NCBI GenBank assembly: GCA_033961575.1
Contig: CM066728.1
Coordinates: 108,146,852-108,210,851 of the forward strand
Length of the DNA: 64,000 bases
DNA from: Aselliscus stoliczkanus
Taxonomy: Eukaryota; Chordata; Mammalia; Chiroptera; Hipposideridae
Direction: 5' to 3'
The position numbers and the translations under genes were made by a program. Positions 36,300 through 46,862 of this stretch are shown one piece after another. The notes beneath the pieces were generated by a model. The model searched no databases. It saw only the letters and a list, made by a program, of their open reading frames with translations, and was not told the DNA's origin. Position 1 is the first letter of the stretch, and every line of letters starts with the position of its first letter.

Positions 36300-37190
36300 T
36301 GCAATACCATTGTGAAAAGAAAAATAAATAAGCATTATAAGGAATAGGAGAACAAAGGCAAACATTGTCATCTGCAGGGGGTATTTATAGATGCATATAA
36401 AACTCAGAAGAATCAGCAAAGACTAACAATAAAATGTGAGTACAAAGTGGCTGCAAAGATCAAAACAAATCTAAGGCAATGCAGAAAATGTAATTAGAAA
36501 AATGAGAGAACACAATGTTTGTATAAACACTGGATTATCACCTAGCCAGGAACTACCCTGCGTATATTGGCTCTTTAGAGAGTGAGGTTTAAGTCAGTTA
36601 AATAAAAGAGTAAATAAGTGGTTCACAAACGTTATTATGACAGCCATCCTTCCCAAAGCAAACAACAACAAAAAGAATGTGACTGACAGAAACCAAAAAG
36701 ATTTTAGGGTGGATTGGACAGTTTTCAAATTTATGACAGTATAAATCTCTCTAGATTTATAAACCAATTCTGAAAAAGAAAAAGAGAGAGCTTATTCTAC
36801 TATATAGAAGATTTTACAGCACCAAAGTCTGGCATTCTGGAAGATGCAGATAAATAGACCAGCATGAAAGATGGAAGGAGGCTAGGCTGCAAACCACAGC
36901 TGTCTGGTGTCCAGGCATCATGAATCAAGATCACTAGGCTGGGTAAAAGTGCTCACCATATAAAGAAAATAAAATTAGATCAGTACCCCAGGTGAAAGCT
37001 GTTTGAAAAACCTCCAGATAGAATATGTTGTATGAACATTAAAGACAAAACTATGGAACACTTGTGAAAAAATATAGGACAATATTTTTAAGAAATCTTC
37101 TCCAGCTTAAAGTCATAAACAAGTTGCAAAACTTAGAACATAGAGAAATTGCCTGAAAACTTTATGTATCTTGTCGCTTCACTGAGGAGA
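36300..37190 (+). mobile_element. Ancient LINE-1 ORF2 fragment
   Basis: A-rich sequence with L1 ORF2-like order: 'TAGGAGAACAAAGGCAAACA' with 'TTGTCATCTGCAGGGGG' (compare the reverse-transcriptase region encoding the 'FADD'-type active-site context), 'AAACTCAGAAGAATCAGCAA', then thumb/connection-like A-rich DNA, and 'CAGTACCCCAGGTGAAAG' to 'GACAAAACTATGGAACACTT' towards the C-terminal part. It is highly diverged with stops throughout. The strand call is fair, but subfamily and ends are uncertain. Confidence 0.5.
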
Positions 37191-39022
37191 AGGCTTTAAA
37201 CATATCTCATTTCCTACTGGGTTAAGTTAAAAAAAAATTTAGCCTATTTCTCCTGAATAAACCAATGTTCCAGCCTTGCCCCTCCCTCAGAAGGAACGAG
37301 CTCCCTGCGGCGGTGACACTGAGCTCAGAACCATCCTGTCCTCACCACGCCAGCTAGTTCCTTCCTTCCCTGGAATATATGCTCATTTCTTAGCTGAAAT
37401 CACCTGTGAGGGGTTGTCAAGAACTAAGATTTGCTAAGTTTGTGTATTTTTGCTTTTCTCTTCGCTCAAATTAGAAACATATGTTCATCACCTTCGCATA
37501 TGAATCGTTCAGCATGAGCTGTTTTCATTTAGTCAGAGCTGATCAGTTAGTTACCATTTCAAAGCCGACTTGCAAACAATACGACATGCACAACTGATGG
37601 TATTAATTTTGTTTCTGTACAAACCAGCCAACGAAGTCCACTAGCTGAGTGGTGGCCGTGCATCTTAGTGGCATCATCGTCACCCTGCTGCCCGCAGGCA
37701 GGAGATGCTGACAGTGTCACTGAGCTGTGGGGGCCCCATGAAGAGCCTTCAAATCCCAGGGTTCTTGTTTGAAGGAGGCACAGTGACGGGATGCAGAGCT
37801 TCTCATCTCTGGGGTCCTGTCTGCAATGGGGCCCTGGCTTCTATGAGAGTAACTGCCATCTGAAGACGGCTCCCAGCAGGTGCCGTGGAGGTATGGAGGC
37901 GCAGACAGGAAAGTGGACCCCGGGTCAGCCCAGCGAGCTTTGGGCTTTGAGCGTAGTGTGGAAACTGGAGTAGCTCTGCACAGCTCGGGGATCGGGAGCA
38001 ATGGAAGTTATCAGAAGCTCAGGTGTCAGCTGGGGCTTTTGGACATCCTGGTCCAAAACTGATGCTAGGGATGGAGTGGTCTTTTATAAAGCTGGATCTC
38101 AAATGACCAAAGCTTTAGACAGTCGCTAGCATTGTCCAGGCCCTGAAGAAAGAAGAGAGGTAATTCAGATTTATCCAACATGAACCAAGCGCTCTCTCCT
38201 CCCTCTCATTCTCTCACCCATATGTGGTTTCAGCAGTGCTCACAGAAGCACTGCTGTGCTTCTTGATGTAAGTATTTTTAAATCTTCATCTTACACCATA
38301 CGCTTCACCAGGAATACTTGCTCATTATTTCTGCCTTGGGTTATACATTCAAATGAAGGGATTTTCTTCTACTCTGGAAATCAGGTATCTGCTTCAATAG
38401 ATCTCAATTACCTGCCCAGGGCTGTGCTTAGAGGAAGGTGTCCCACGGGAGCCAGTGGTGTGGCCCCTGCTGTCCAGACACTTGTCAGCCACGCCAGCAG
38501 CTTATACTGAGCACCCAGCCTCATGCTGGGTATCAGGGATGCCGCATGGAAAGCGCCCTGGCTGCCTTCGAGAAGCTTCTACGCCCCTGGTGCCTGCTTC
38601 CAGCTATTTCGGCACAGCCTAATCTCTCATGTGTCATATTTGGTGAACACATCAAGTTCGGCAGTTTCTAGCACTTTCAGGGCCTATGGCGAAGTCATCC
38701 ATGTCAGAAACGGAGGTAAAAGGAGATGCCTTGAGGAGTTCTGTGATTCCCTAGGGCCACTGCTGCTGAGACATCGAGCTAAATCACCTTCTCTCTTCAC
38801 CTCCATACTTTCTTCGGTGTGATTGATTCAGAAGGATATTTCTTAGAAAATGCTATGAACACAGTGGCGAAACTTCATGTCATGCTCAGGTGCTTGGAAA
38901 TTATTTTTTCTCCTGTGTGGAATTAGTGGAGCACGCTTCATATTTCTCCTGCTAGCATGGGGATATCTGAAAATGCCCAGGACTCCGGGCTGACAACTGC
39001 TCCAAGTCCTAAGTACAAGGGT
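37191..39022. other. No recognised features
   Basis: Mixed composition, GC-richer at 37260-38060 and 38400-38800. Several 60-99-codon frames overlap on both strands with no domain or conserved pattern, so I do not call genes. Confidence 0.45.
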
Positions 39023-39023
39023 C

Positions 39024-39159
39024 AAAAAGAACTAAGTAAGGGGCCGGGCGAGTGGCTCGGTGGTTAAGCGCTGGCTTGGGAAGCCAGCGGCCCCGGTTCG
39101 GGTCCCACATATGAGGCCCAGTGACACTGCCCTCAAAAAAAAAAAAAAGAACTAAGTAA
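39024..39159 (+). mobile_element. Short SINE, copy 3
   Basis: The body 39040-39143 begins GGGGCCGGGCGAGTGGCTCG, carries GGTTAAGCGCTGGCTTGGGA, the B-box GGTTCGGGTCCC and ends TGACACTGCCCTC plus a pure A-run. Target duplications AAAAAGAACTAAGTAA are at 39024-39039 and 39144-39159, 16 of 16 matching (the leading As are shared with the tail). The perfect flanks and pure tail mark a comparatively young insertion. Confidence 0.93.
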
Positions 39160-40200
39160 AAATAAGCATAACTGGAAGTCACATAAGAGGAGTCTTGGCA
39201 GAGCATGGAGAAGAAAGCGACTTTATCACTGCTGGAACAATACTGATTTAGAAGCCTTTCCCCTCCATTTTATTCCATATTTTACACCTTGTTGTCAATG
39301 TTTATCATTTGTTTAAATAAAAGGATGAATGGATTACAGTGAGTAAATTACTGTATTCTGTTGTGACTTCAGGTTTGTAGTGCACCTTCATTAAAATAGC
39401 TAGATTAGATATAGAGAGAGATAAAGCCAATTTCCAACAAAAAGCTTAGCAATTAAAAATACATGCATGTAAGAGTAAGCACCTCAAGTCCACTTTCCAC
39501 TCTTTTCAGATTAATTTGGGGTAAATTAATTAACCCAGTGTCTTGCTGTGCAAAGTCCTCTCCTCATTACTCTGTTTTGCCCTCTCTCTTCCTATTGTCA
39601 CTGAAAGACCTTGAGACTTAAAATAGACACTAATTATTTTCCACCTTTAGCACTCACTGTTCAAAGCAGTGCATGATGTTTTGACCTCAAGGTCCATTAA
39701 CACAAAGCTCATTAAAGCCACTCAGAAGGAATGAACATGTGGAAACTACAAAAAGATGGCTGTCAAAATATTGCTGTGAAAACCCAGGACAGTGGTAGAA
39801 AAGAAAGCCACAGGCCAATCAATCTCTTTCTTAAATGCGAATACAAACATTCTAAACAAAACATGGACAAACTAAGTTACCAAATGAAAACCAATATGGA
39901 AAATGCACATGATTAATTTGGGTTTATCCCAGGAACTCAAGTTTAGGTTAAAATAATTTACACAGACACAAGCATGCATATGTGCATGCTTACAAGTGTG
40001 CACACACACAGACACCACTCCCGTGCCTACAGTCATTTAGTATTTTTTAAACAAAGGTTAATACAAACAAGGGAAAAACTGTATGGGTTATTATTGGCTT
40101 ATGTCCACAATCTGTGAATAACCCCCAAATACAAACTACAAAACAAAAAAGTACCTAATAAAATGTCTTGCTTTAGAAAAATGTATACATAGGAAAATGA
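39160..40200. other. AT-rich DNA, nothing recognised
   Basis: No gene or named repeat. A short palindromic TGCATATGTGCATGC/CACACACA patch lies near 39970-40010. Confidence 0.45.
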
Positions 40201-40204
40201 TTCA

Positions 40205-40312
40205 TTTGCCTATATATTTGCATATATAAATGTTTATATGCATATACTTATATGCATGTATGTACAAATTTGTATGTATGCATACACAGACATTCATATG
40301 CACATATAATTT
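40205..40312. repeat. TATG/CATA-rich low-complexity tract
   Basis: About 100 bp dominated by TATATG, GCATATA and TGTATGTATGCATAC words, with many short self-complementary segments. It is a decayed alternating purine-pyrimidine simple repeat. Confidence 0.65.
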
Positions 40313-40895
40313 TCAAATAAAAGTCTGGAAATGCTATATTTAAAGTTCAAGGAGGACAGCCACCACACAATACAGCTACCTTTGAGGAGTCTAGAGCGGT
40401 TGGCTAATGGGAGAACGTGCTGTATGTGGTACCTCAGGATACAGCATAGGGGGGTGTCGCCATTCCCATGGTGTGGAATGGCAAGGGGGTTCCCCTCATA
40501 TTTGTGTATCAAGTACAGAGGTACAACAAAAAGCTTTGTGACTATCAGTGTGTTTTGTTCCCCATATGAGCATGTTTTCAGATTTGATACCAAGAAGAGA
40601 AAATGATGGGTCAAAGGTGAAGCACATTGACCATGCCAATAAGTACTTATGTTGTCCTTTGAAGACTGACCACATCCATCACCCAGTGGATGACAATAAC
40701 TATTTCCCTGCATCGTCAACAGAATTAGATGGCGCCATTCTTATAGTTCTCCATTACGCAAATCTTGTGGGAGAGAAAATTATATCTGTGTTATTCCCAC
40801 ACATCCTACTCTCAAAGGGTGGACCCTGGGCTTGTTTGTGGATTTTCTGGGTTTCTTCTCTTCTGAATTCCCTTTCTGTACTCTGAGTTGCATGG
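40313..40895. other. Unidentified block with overlapping open frames
   Basis: Three frames overlap here: 40294-40719 (-, 141 codons), 40331-40606 (+, 91) and 40548-40886 (+, 112). None shows a recognisable domain, the predicted peptides have ordinary chance composition, and the plus frames overlap each other. I do not recognise the DNA and cannot support a gene. Confidence 0.35.
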
Positions 40896-40899
40896 TCTA

Positions 40900-41480
40900 T
40901 TGGATTTTTATGTTTCTTGAATATTTATAGATTTTTAAAAATACAGTCTTAGTCCTTTATCCTTATACGTGCTGCAGATATTTCTTACATCTTTAGCTCA
41001 TATTTTAATTTTATAGTGACTTTATCATATTCAAGCACATTTTTTATGTCAAATTTACCTTTCTTTCTTTTATGGTTTTTGTCATAATGAGAAATATGCT
41101 CATTTGTGATTTGCCTGCAAAGTTATTTCCCATCCTACTGTTAAAAATGAATTCCTTTTACTTTCTTATAATACATTTGTAGCTTTGCTTTGTTTTATGT
41201 TTAGTACTTGGATGCTTCTGGAATTTATTTTCGTGATTCCCTTCCTATAACTTATTTGAAATATTACCTGTATGATAAACTGCTTTCATATATACATACG
41301 TATGATTTGTTAATATTATCTTCTGTGTGTTTCAGTGATTGACATATATTTTTACATCAGTATCATAACGTTTTAATTACTCTGGACATATAATGTGCCT
41401 TGCTACTTGTTAAGGCAAATCCTTTTACTGTTTTACATGTCTTTGATTATTCTTTGGGATTTTTTTCCAAGTAAGTTAAA
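40900..41480 (-). mobile_element. Probable ancient LINE-1, antisense
   Basis: The + strand is T-rich and parallels the complement of L1 ORF2 in order: 'ACAGTCTTAGTCCTTTATCC', 'TTTATGGTTTTTGTCATAAT', 'TTCATATATACATACGTATG', 'AACGTTTTAATTACTCTGGA' then 'CATATAATGTGCCTTGC' (idealised ACTGTTTTAATTACTGTAGCTTTATAATATG), 'GGCAAATCCTTTTACTG' and 'TTGATTATTCTTTGGGATTT'. It is diverged and has no frame. Confidence 0.5.
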
Positions 41481-42381
41481 TTACCTGGTAAATTAATTGA
41501 CTTATCTAGTTAAATAACATTCAGTTATCAAGGTAAATAAAAGAAGGCCTGGAAATTTTTTGTCACAATTTGATGATTTGCTATGATAATCATGGCCTGA
41601 TTGCTCTCTTTTCTCTCTGGAGTCTGCCCCAGTTGGAAGATTGCACCTGTCTCATGTATTCATGGTGCAGAGAGCTTTTACATAGTTTAATATTTTTTAA
41701 CAAAAGGTTCTCAACATTCCCAGCTCTGGATGCTTTTAGATGTTTTGCAAGCTTTTCTGGCAGTTTTTATTTGCAGGACTGTTCTCCTCTTATCATATAA
41801 TAGTATCTACATGGTTAGTCTCTTACAGGGCCTTGCTTCGCCTTCCACTGCGAACCTGTGCCAACACTCAAGGCTGAGTCTCAGTGGGTGGCTATCAAGG
41901 TCACCGCTGTAGGTCACAGGGCACTGACTGCAGCAGGGCCTCCTGAGGACCTACAGAAGCTTCTGCTCTTATCCCCACAGAGGACAGCAGGCTGCCTTCA
42001 CACAGATGTGGCTACAGCCAACGAGGATGGAGGGGACACAGTGTGGGCACCAAAAGCATTTAATTCATTTCTTCCAAGGGTAAACTTCAAACACGCTGTA
42101 TTGTCTGACTACATACATGTGTAGGCCTAAAAGAATATTGTTTGATTTTATCATTTAATTTCATTGAAAGGCTATTCTTATACTGTATGTCGTCTTCTAT
42201 ATTTGCTTTTCTTTTCTCAACATTGTCACACATTTAATTTACACTTTTGCGTGTAGTTGTGGTGAATTTCTTTTCAGGGCTGTTTCATTCCAGAGCCCAT
42301 CTATTCAGCCGCTGCACTAGTCTGAGGGTACAAGGTGTACATGCGTAGATTTCCCTGCGTTCTCTTTGGAAATCAAGTTTC
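41481..42381. other. No recognised features
   Basis: No gene, RNA or repeat family is supported. The open frames at 41570-42124 are overlapping and featureless. Confidence 0.45.
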
Positions 42382-42803
42382 AAATACCAAAGACAAGGGG
42401 CCGACTGAGTGGCGCATTGGTTAAGAGCTGGTTTTGGGACGCCAGCGGCCCCGGTTCGGATCCCACATATGAGGGCTAGTGACACTGCCCTCTACAGCTA
42501 ACAACAGCTCCACCTGGAGCTGGGCTGTACGAGCCCCGGCGACGGTGTAGGCTGCAGCCCCTGCTGCAGTGGGCTGCCATAGGCTACAGTGAGTGGCCGG
42601 CAGCCAGCATGAGCTGCCAAGAGCAGCCGTCCAGAGGCTGGCGACCAATCTGCCTCATCCGGGAAGAGCGCAATGAGGATAACAACATGGGCCAGTGAAG
42701 CAACGTCCTCCGCAACTAGACTGAAGAACAAAAAGACAGCAACTTGTCTGTTCCCCTCCCCCAAATCCCCAATAAAATCTTTAAAAAAAAATACCAAAGA
42801 CAA
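42382..42803 (+). mobile_element. Full-length long-form SINE, copy 4
   Basis: The body 42397-42788 starts GGGGCCGACTGAGTGGCGCA, has the tRNA-like head with B-box GGTTCGGATCCC, then continues past the point where short copies stop (GCCCTCTACAGCTAACAACA) into a roughly 290-bp tRNA-unrelated part. It ends AACTAGACTGAAGAACAAAA, CCCCAATAAAATCTTT and poly(A). A perfect 15-bp duplication AAATACCAAAGACAA flanks it (42382-42396 and 42789-42803). The AATAAAATCTTT tail and the ACTAGACTGAAGAACAAAAAG phrase resemble SINE tails of bats, which is the main support for the host assignment. Open frames on both strands here are accidental. Confidence 0.93.
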
Positions 42804-43514
42804 AAATTGAAAAGAGGTACTTAATGATAAAGCCCAAACATAAAAAGTGAACTAATCGTGGATGAGCACAAGGTGAGAAAAAACTCTGATGACTTCAAAG
42901 TAGTGACAGACAACTCTCAGCAATGGCTCCTCAGAGTTTTCCTCCATTAAAGACAGGAGGGGCGAGAAAGTCCTGGTCACGGAGGAGTGACAGGGGTGCT
43001 GCCAGCAGCAGGCCGCGTGGGCACCTCCGAGGCTGTGGGTAAGCGTTTACGGCCTCCGTTCACAGGGCTCACAGGGGATTTAATTACTGGGCCTCGCCTG
43101 AATGAGACTTTGGGTTTCGGCAATCATTTTCAGGCCTTCCACAATTCTCCAGAGAAAAATACAGCCAAGAAAACATCTGTATCTAGCATAAAAATATATC
43201 TAGAGAACACCTGAGTCATCTAAGGGCACACGCATGATAAATATTTAGGTATTTCTTTAAAACAGCATCATATATTTTTTAAAAAGGTGGTGTAATTACG
43301 TTCTAAATCTTTCTGGCGAGGTGTGCACCCACATAATGAGGTCTGAAGAGGGATGAGGTATCAGGTATCTTAGTAACTAAAGCTCAACCTAATAGCTGAA
43401 GATGATAAACGTCAGGGGTTCTGCTGGTTAGTTAACATTGTAGAGAATGGAAGTATTGTTATTATCACACAGAAATAAGGCATAATGGTATTTTCTCAGG
43501 TGCAATGGGCAGCA
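42804..43514. other. No recognised features
   Basis: No gene or repeat family is supported. A 75-codon frame at 42987-43214 (+) has no recognisable motif. Confidence 0.45.

Positions 43515-43566
<52 letters not shown>
43515..43566. repeat. (AC)n microsatellite
   Basis: About 26 uninterrupted AC dinucleotides. It likely varies in length between individuals. Confidence 0.95.
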
Positions 43567-43568
<2 letters not shown>

Positions 43569-43680
43569 CGGATTCTGAGATAATCATCTTGCGTCTAAAT
43601 TGTACCTTCCTCTCACAGGACAAAAAACTTTATCATTTTGGACAACCAGGGCTGGAGAGAGTTAAAATCAGTGAGACAGA

Positions 43681-44120
43681 AGGTGAGAAGGTGAGAGAGA
43701 TAGAGGAGATGGAGATGGAGGGAGGGAGGGAGGGAGGGAGGAGGAGGAAGGAGGGAGGGAGGGAGAGGGAAAGGGAGGGGGAGAGAGGGAGGGAGGGAGG
43801 AGGGAGGAGGGAGGGAGGGAGGGAGGGAGGGAGGAGGAGGAAGGGAGGGAGGGAGAGGGAAAGGGAGGGGAGAGAGGGAGGGAGGGAGGGAGGGAGAGGG
43901 AGGGAGGGAGGGAGGGAGGGAGGGAGGAGGAAGGGAGGGAGGGAGGGAGAGGGAAAGGGAGGGGGAGAGAGGGAGGGAGGGAGGGAGGGAGGGAGGGAGG
44001 GAGGGAGGGAGGGAGGGAGGAGGAAGGGAGGGAGGGAGAGGGAAAGGGAGGGAGAGAGGGAGGGAGGGAGGGAGGAGGGAGGGAGGGAGGGAGGGAGGAG
44101 GGAGGGAGGGAGGGAGGGAG
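43681..44120. repeat. 440-bp GGGA/GGAG polypurine tract with ~90-bp higher-order units
   Basis: The + strand is almost entirely purine from 43681 to 44120, built of GGGA and GGAG with interspersed GAGAGGGAAAGGGAGGG blocks. That block starts at 43763, 43853, 43947 and 44036, spacings of 90, 94 and 89 bp, so a higher-order unit of about 90 bp has been amplified. Frames of 209 (+) and 178 (-) codons through it are pure low-complexity artefacts (Gly/Arg/Glu-rich, and Pro/Ser/Leu-rich in complement). Such tracts can form triplex (H-DNA) or G-quadruplex structures, and this is inference from composition. Confidence 0.93.
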
Positions 44121-45300
44121 CTTCTGTTTGTTAATTTTGACAGTTTCATTATTGACTTTGTAAGAGCTTCCTAATCTCTATGTGAACAAACTTCCTCAGG
44201 TACCTGGGACCTAGGAAAGGCATCCCCATGGATGTGCACCAGGCCGTCCCACTTGGGGACACTGCAGTGTCTGGAGACTCCAGGACTGGAGTCTGTCAGG
44301 CAAACACCTTTCTCCTCGGCTCTCTGTTCGCCTGACCCTGCAGCCAGCAGACCGGCTCTCAGGCTCAGCTCCTGCTGCTGAACGAACCCTTGGTGGGGAG
44401 GCCACGTGGAGGATTCGGTTCCTGCTGCTGGGACTCAGGGAGACAGGTGAGGTCAGAGGTCACACTGGAGAAGTGAGGCTGAGACAGCGCTGGGCAGCCA
44501 AGGAAGAGAGGGGCCCAAGCGCAGTAAAATTAAGTCCACATTGAAGGTTCCTGCAGCCACCATTCCGTCTCAGTCCTCAGAGTGTCCTGGGCTCTGGTCC
44601 CTGGATCCCCTTCTCCCTGCGGGGACCCGGCAGCCAGCTCAGGTGAGGTCACGGGTGGATGCATCTCCTTTGGGCTGGGGCCTCAGGCCCAAGGCCATAG
44701 GGGGCAGGCAGTGGGTCCTCAGCTGCGGGTGGCTATGGTGACCTGGTCTGCAGAGCAGCAGGGACAAGGACAAGCCAAGCCAGCCAGTGCAGGGATGTGA
44801 CACTCAGGGACAGTCAGGTTGGAGCTGAGGAGCTGTACACGCTGAGGGTCCCCCCCAGGCTTCCTAGCTGTCCTCCTGTGAGGGACCCCTGGATGGTGCC
44901 CTGCAGTCCTGACTCAGTAATGAGAAGCGTCCAGGTTCCTAGGAGACCCACCTGCCCCCTGAGCAGGGGAAGAAAGGGGGCACCTCCTCTAACTGCCCCC
45001 GGGCAGGGCGGCCACCAGCCTCCTCCCCCTTTCCAAGTGCTGTCCTCTGTCCTCTCCGGTGCTTGTTCTCTCTTCTTCCCCTCAGGGAGCAAGAAGACAC
45101 AGTGAAGGACAAAGCCTTTCTCCGAATGTCGCGAGGTCTCAACTCCTGGCAGAGGCATCAGGGAATAGGGGGCCCTCCCCACATGTGCCACACACAGGCA
45201 TCCAAACAATTCACCGCTCTATGGAGGTTATTCAGAAACCAGAGTTGTTCATTTGGGAGTTTAAAAATACAATTTGTAAGTATGAGTTTTAGTCTTGTTT
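44121..45300. other. GC-richer block, unidentified
   Basis: The kilobase after the polypurine tract is GC-richer, with many CAGG, CCTG and short C/G runs but few CpGs, so it does not look like a CpG-island promoter. Overlapping frames up to 131 codons on both strands show no conserved motif. It may be an unrecognised lineage-specific LTR or subtelomere-like unique DNA. No splice-flanked exon could be supported. Confidence 0.4.
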
Positions 45301-46721
45301 TTGTTTTATTTTCCATTAGTCACTGAAGTATCCAGCAGAAATATCCTTATATGCTTTGAACAAGTAGGTCACCCCATCTTTGCTGAGGGGCGCTGGTACC
45401 TGTTGGGGCTTTGATTGAGCCAGGTGGCAGGTGGCAGGTCTGCCTGACCCTTTAGTTCCTACCTGAGCCTCGAGGCCTCAGGTGACAGGTGAGCGTGCCC
45501 CTTGGGCTTTTCCTATACATCGTGTGCATATAGACAGTTGTCCACCCTGTCGTGGACTTCTAGTTCCCCAGAAGTCCGGGGGGCCTTTCCCAAGTCCTCA
45601 TGGGCATCTCATTCCAGTGTTTCCTCTCAGGTCTTTGGCTGGCTTCTCGTTTCTCCCAACTGGAGCACCTCAGGCAGCTGCAATGTTAACCCACTATGAC
45701 TGATGGTTTTTCAAGAAACAAACCAAAATAACATCCCAGGGGAAAGGCTGTTCTTACTGATTGAACAATTGAACTCTCTGTCAGGGGTAGGGTGTCCAGG
45801 GAACTGACAGGTCAAACAACAAGTTCCCTGGGATGGGCTTTCGGGGAACTCTCTCTTCTATAACGCTGTTTTTCACGCTACCATGCTTTCCAGGCCATGA
45901 GTTTTCAAGGTCATCATGACATTAAAGAGGGCGACAGGTAGGCGGCCAGTTAAATCATTAGAAATCTCACTGCTGTTACCAATATTTATCCATTTTCTAC
46001 AAGAAATGATCCTCGAGCTTTTAAAAGATTTTGGTGAATTTACAGAGTTTTGACTATGTTGGCTTTGACCATTTTGCCAGTGTTTCTGTTGCTTTTATGG
46101 AGGAGCAGGTTTTGGAAAGTCTTTGCCAATGCAATAAGTGGCTCTTAGTAGCTGACTTTTTCTTTTTTTACATTTATTGGTGAGTTGGCTTTTTAAAAGC
46201 AGGTGCATTAAACTGTTTTAATTCCACATTCCTTACAAATCTCCAGTCCAAGATGGATAGAGAAGAATTACTTGCTGTCCGGTTGTACGTGATATTCACC
46301 TTCTGACCAGTGGCAGGTGAAACATCTACAGCCCTCATTGGTAGGGGTTCTGTCACCTTTGCAAAGCCTTGAAAATTCAAAAATACATATGACTTAATAA
46401 TATTCTTCTTCAGTTCTCTCTGTCAAAATAAAATTCACTGCAACCACTGCCCCAATGCCTGTTGTCTTTCCTTCTTATCTGTGAAAATAATTTTCTCAGA
46501 AAATATTGCAAAATCTGAATTCTGGAGAAAGAAAGGTGCCTTGTAATGTTTTTATAAAATGTACAGAAATCAAAAGGAGTCTTTATGTCTACAGAGACAC
46601 AGGTGCACCTCATAAGGGAGATTTTAAAATAACACGAGCCATTACCCGTTTTCAGGTCAGCAGTTTGAAAAGTACTGCACAGCTTCCTGTTCCACAAAAT
46701 ATGCACTGTGTTTAGAAAGGT
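45301..46721. other. No recognised features
   Basis: No gene, RNA or named repeat is supported. Composition returns gradually to AT-rich. Confidence 0.45.
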
Positions 46722-46862
46722 TTAAATATGTTTTGTTTTGTTTTGTTTTGTTTTTTGAGGGCAGTGTCACTGGCCCTCACATGTGGGACCAAACCGGGGC
46801 TGCTGGCTTCCCAAGCCAGTGCTTAACCACTGCGCCACTCGGCCGGCCCTTAAATATGTTTT
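46722..46862 (-). mobile_element. Short SINE, copy 5, with (TTTTG)n tail
   Basis: The complement of about 46754-46849 is the short SINE: + strand GAGGGCAGTGTCACTGGCCC, GGGACCAAACCGGGGC (B-box complement), CCAAGCCAGTGCTTAACCAC, ending CACTCGGCCGGCCC. Its tail has become a (TTTTG)n simple repeat (46731-46753). TTAAATATGTTTT repeats at 46722-46734 and 46850-46862 as the target duplication. The head is close to copy 3. Confidence 0.9.

Noticed and set aside
39040..39115. tRNA gene
   Set aside because: The A- and B-box-like sequence and the stem-like segment belong to the SINE head. The target duplication and poly(A) tail show a retroposon, and the cloverleaf is not intact.
40294..40886. Overlapping frames of 141, 91 and 112 codons as genes
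   Set aside because: They overlap on both strands, show no motif, and the flanks are AT repeat and probable antisense L1. No splice-flanked exon pattern was found.
43505..44149. Open frames of 209 (+) and 178 (-) codons
   Set aside because: They are translations of the (AC)n and GGGA repeats (Gly/Arg/Glu-rich or Pro/Ser/Leu-rich), open only because simple repeats lack stop codons.
44121..45300. CpG-island promoter
   Set aside because: The block is GC-richer but CpGs are sparse, and no first exon could be supported downstream.
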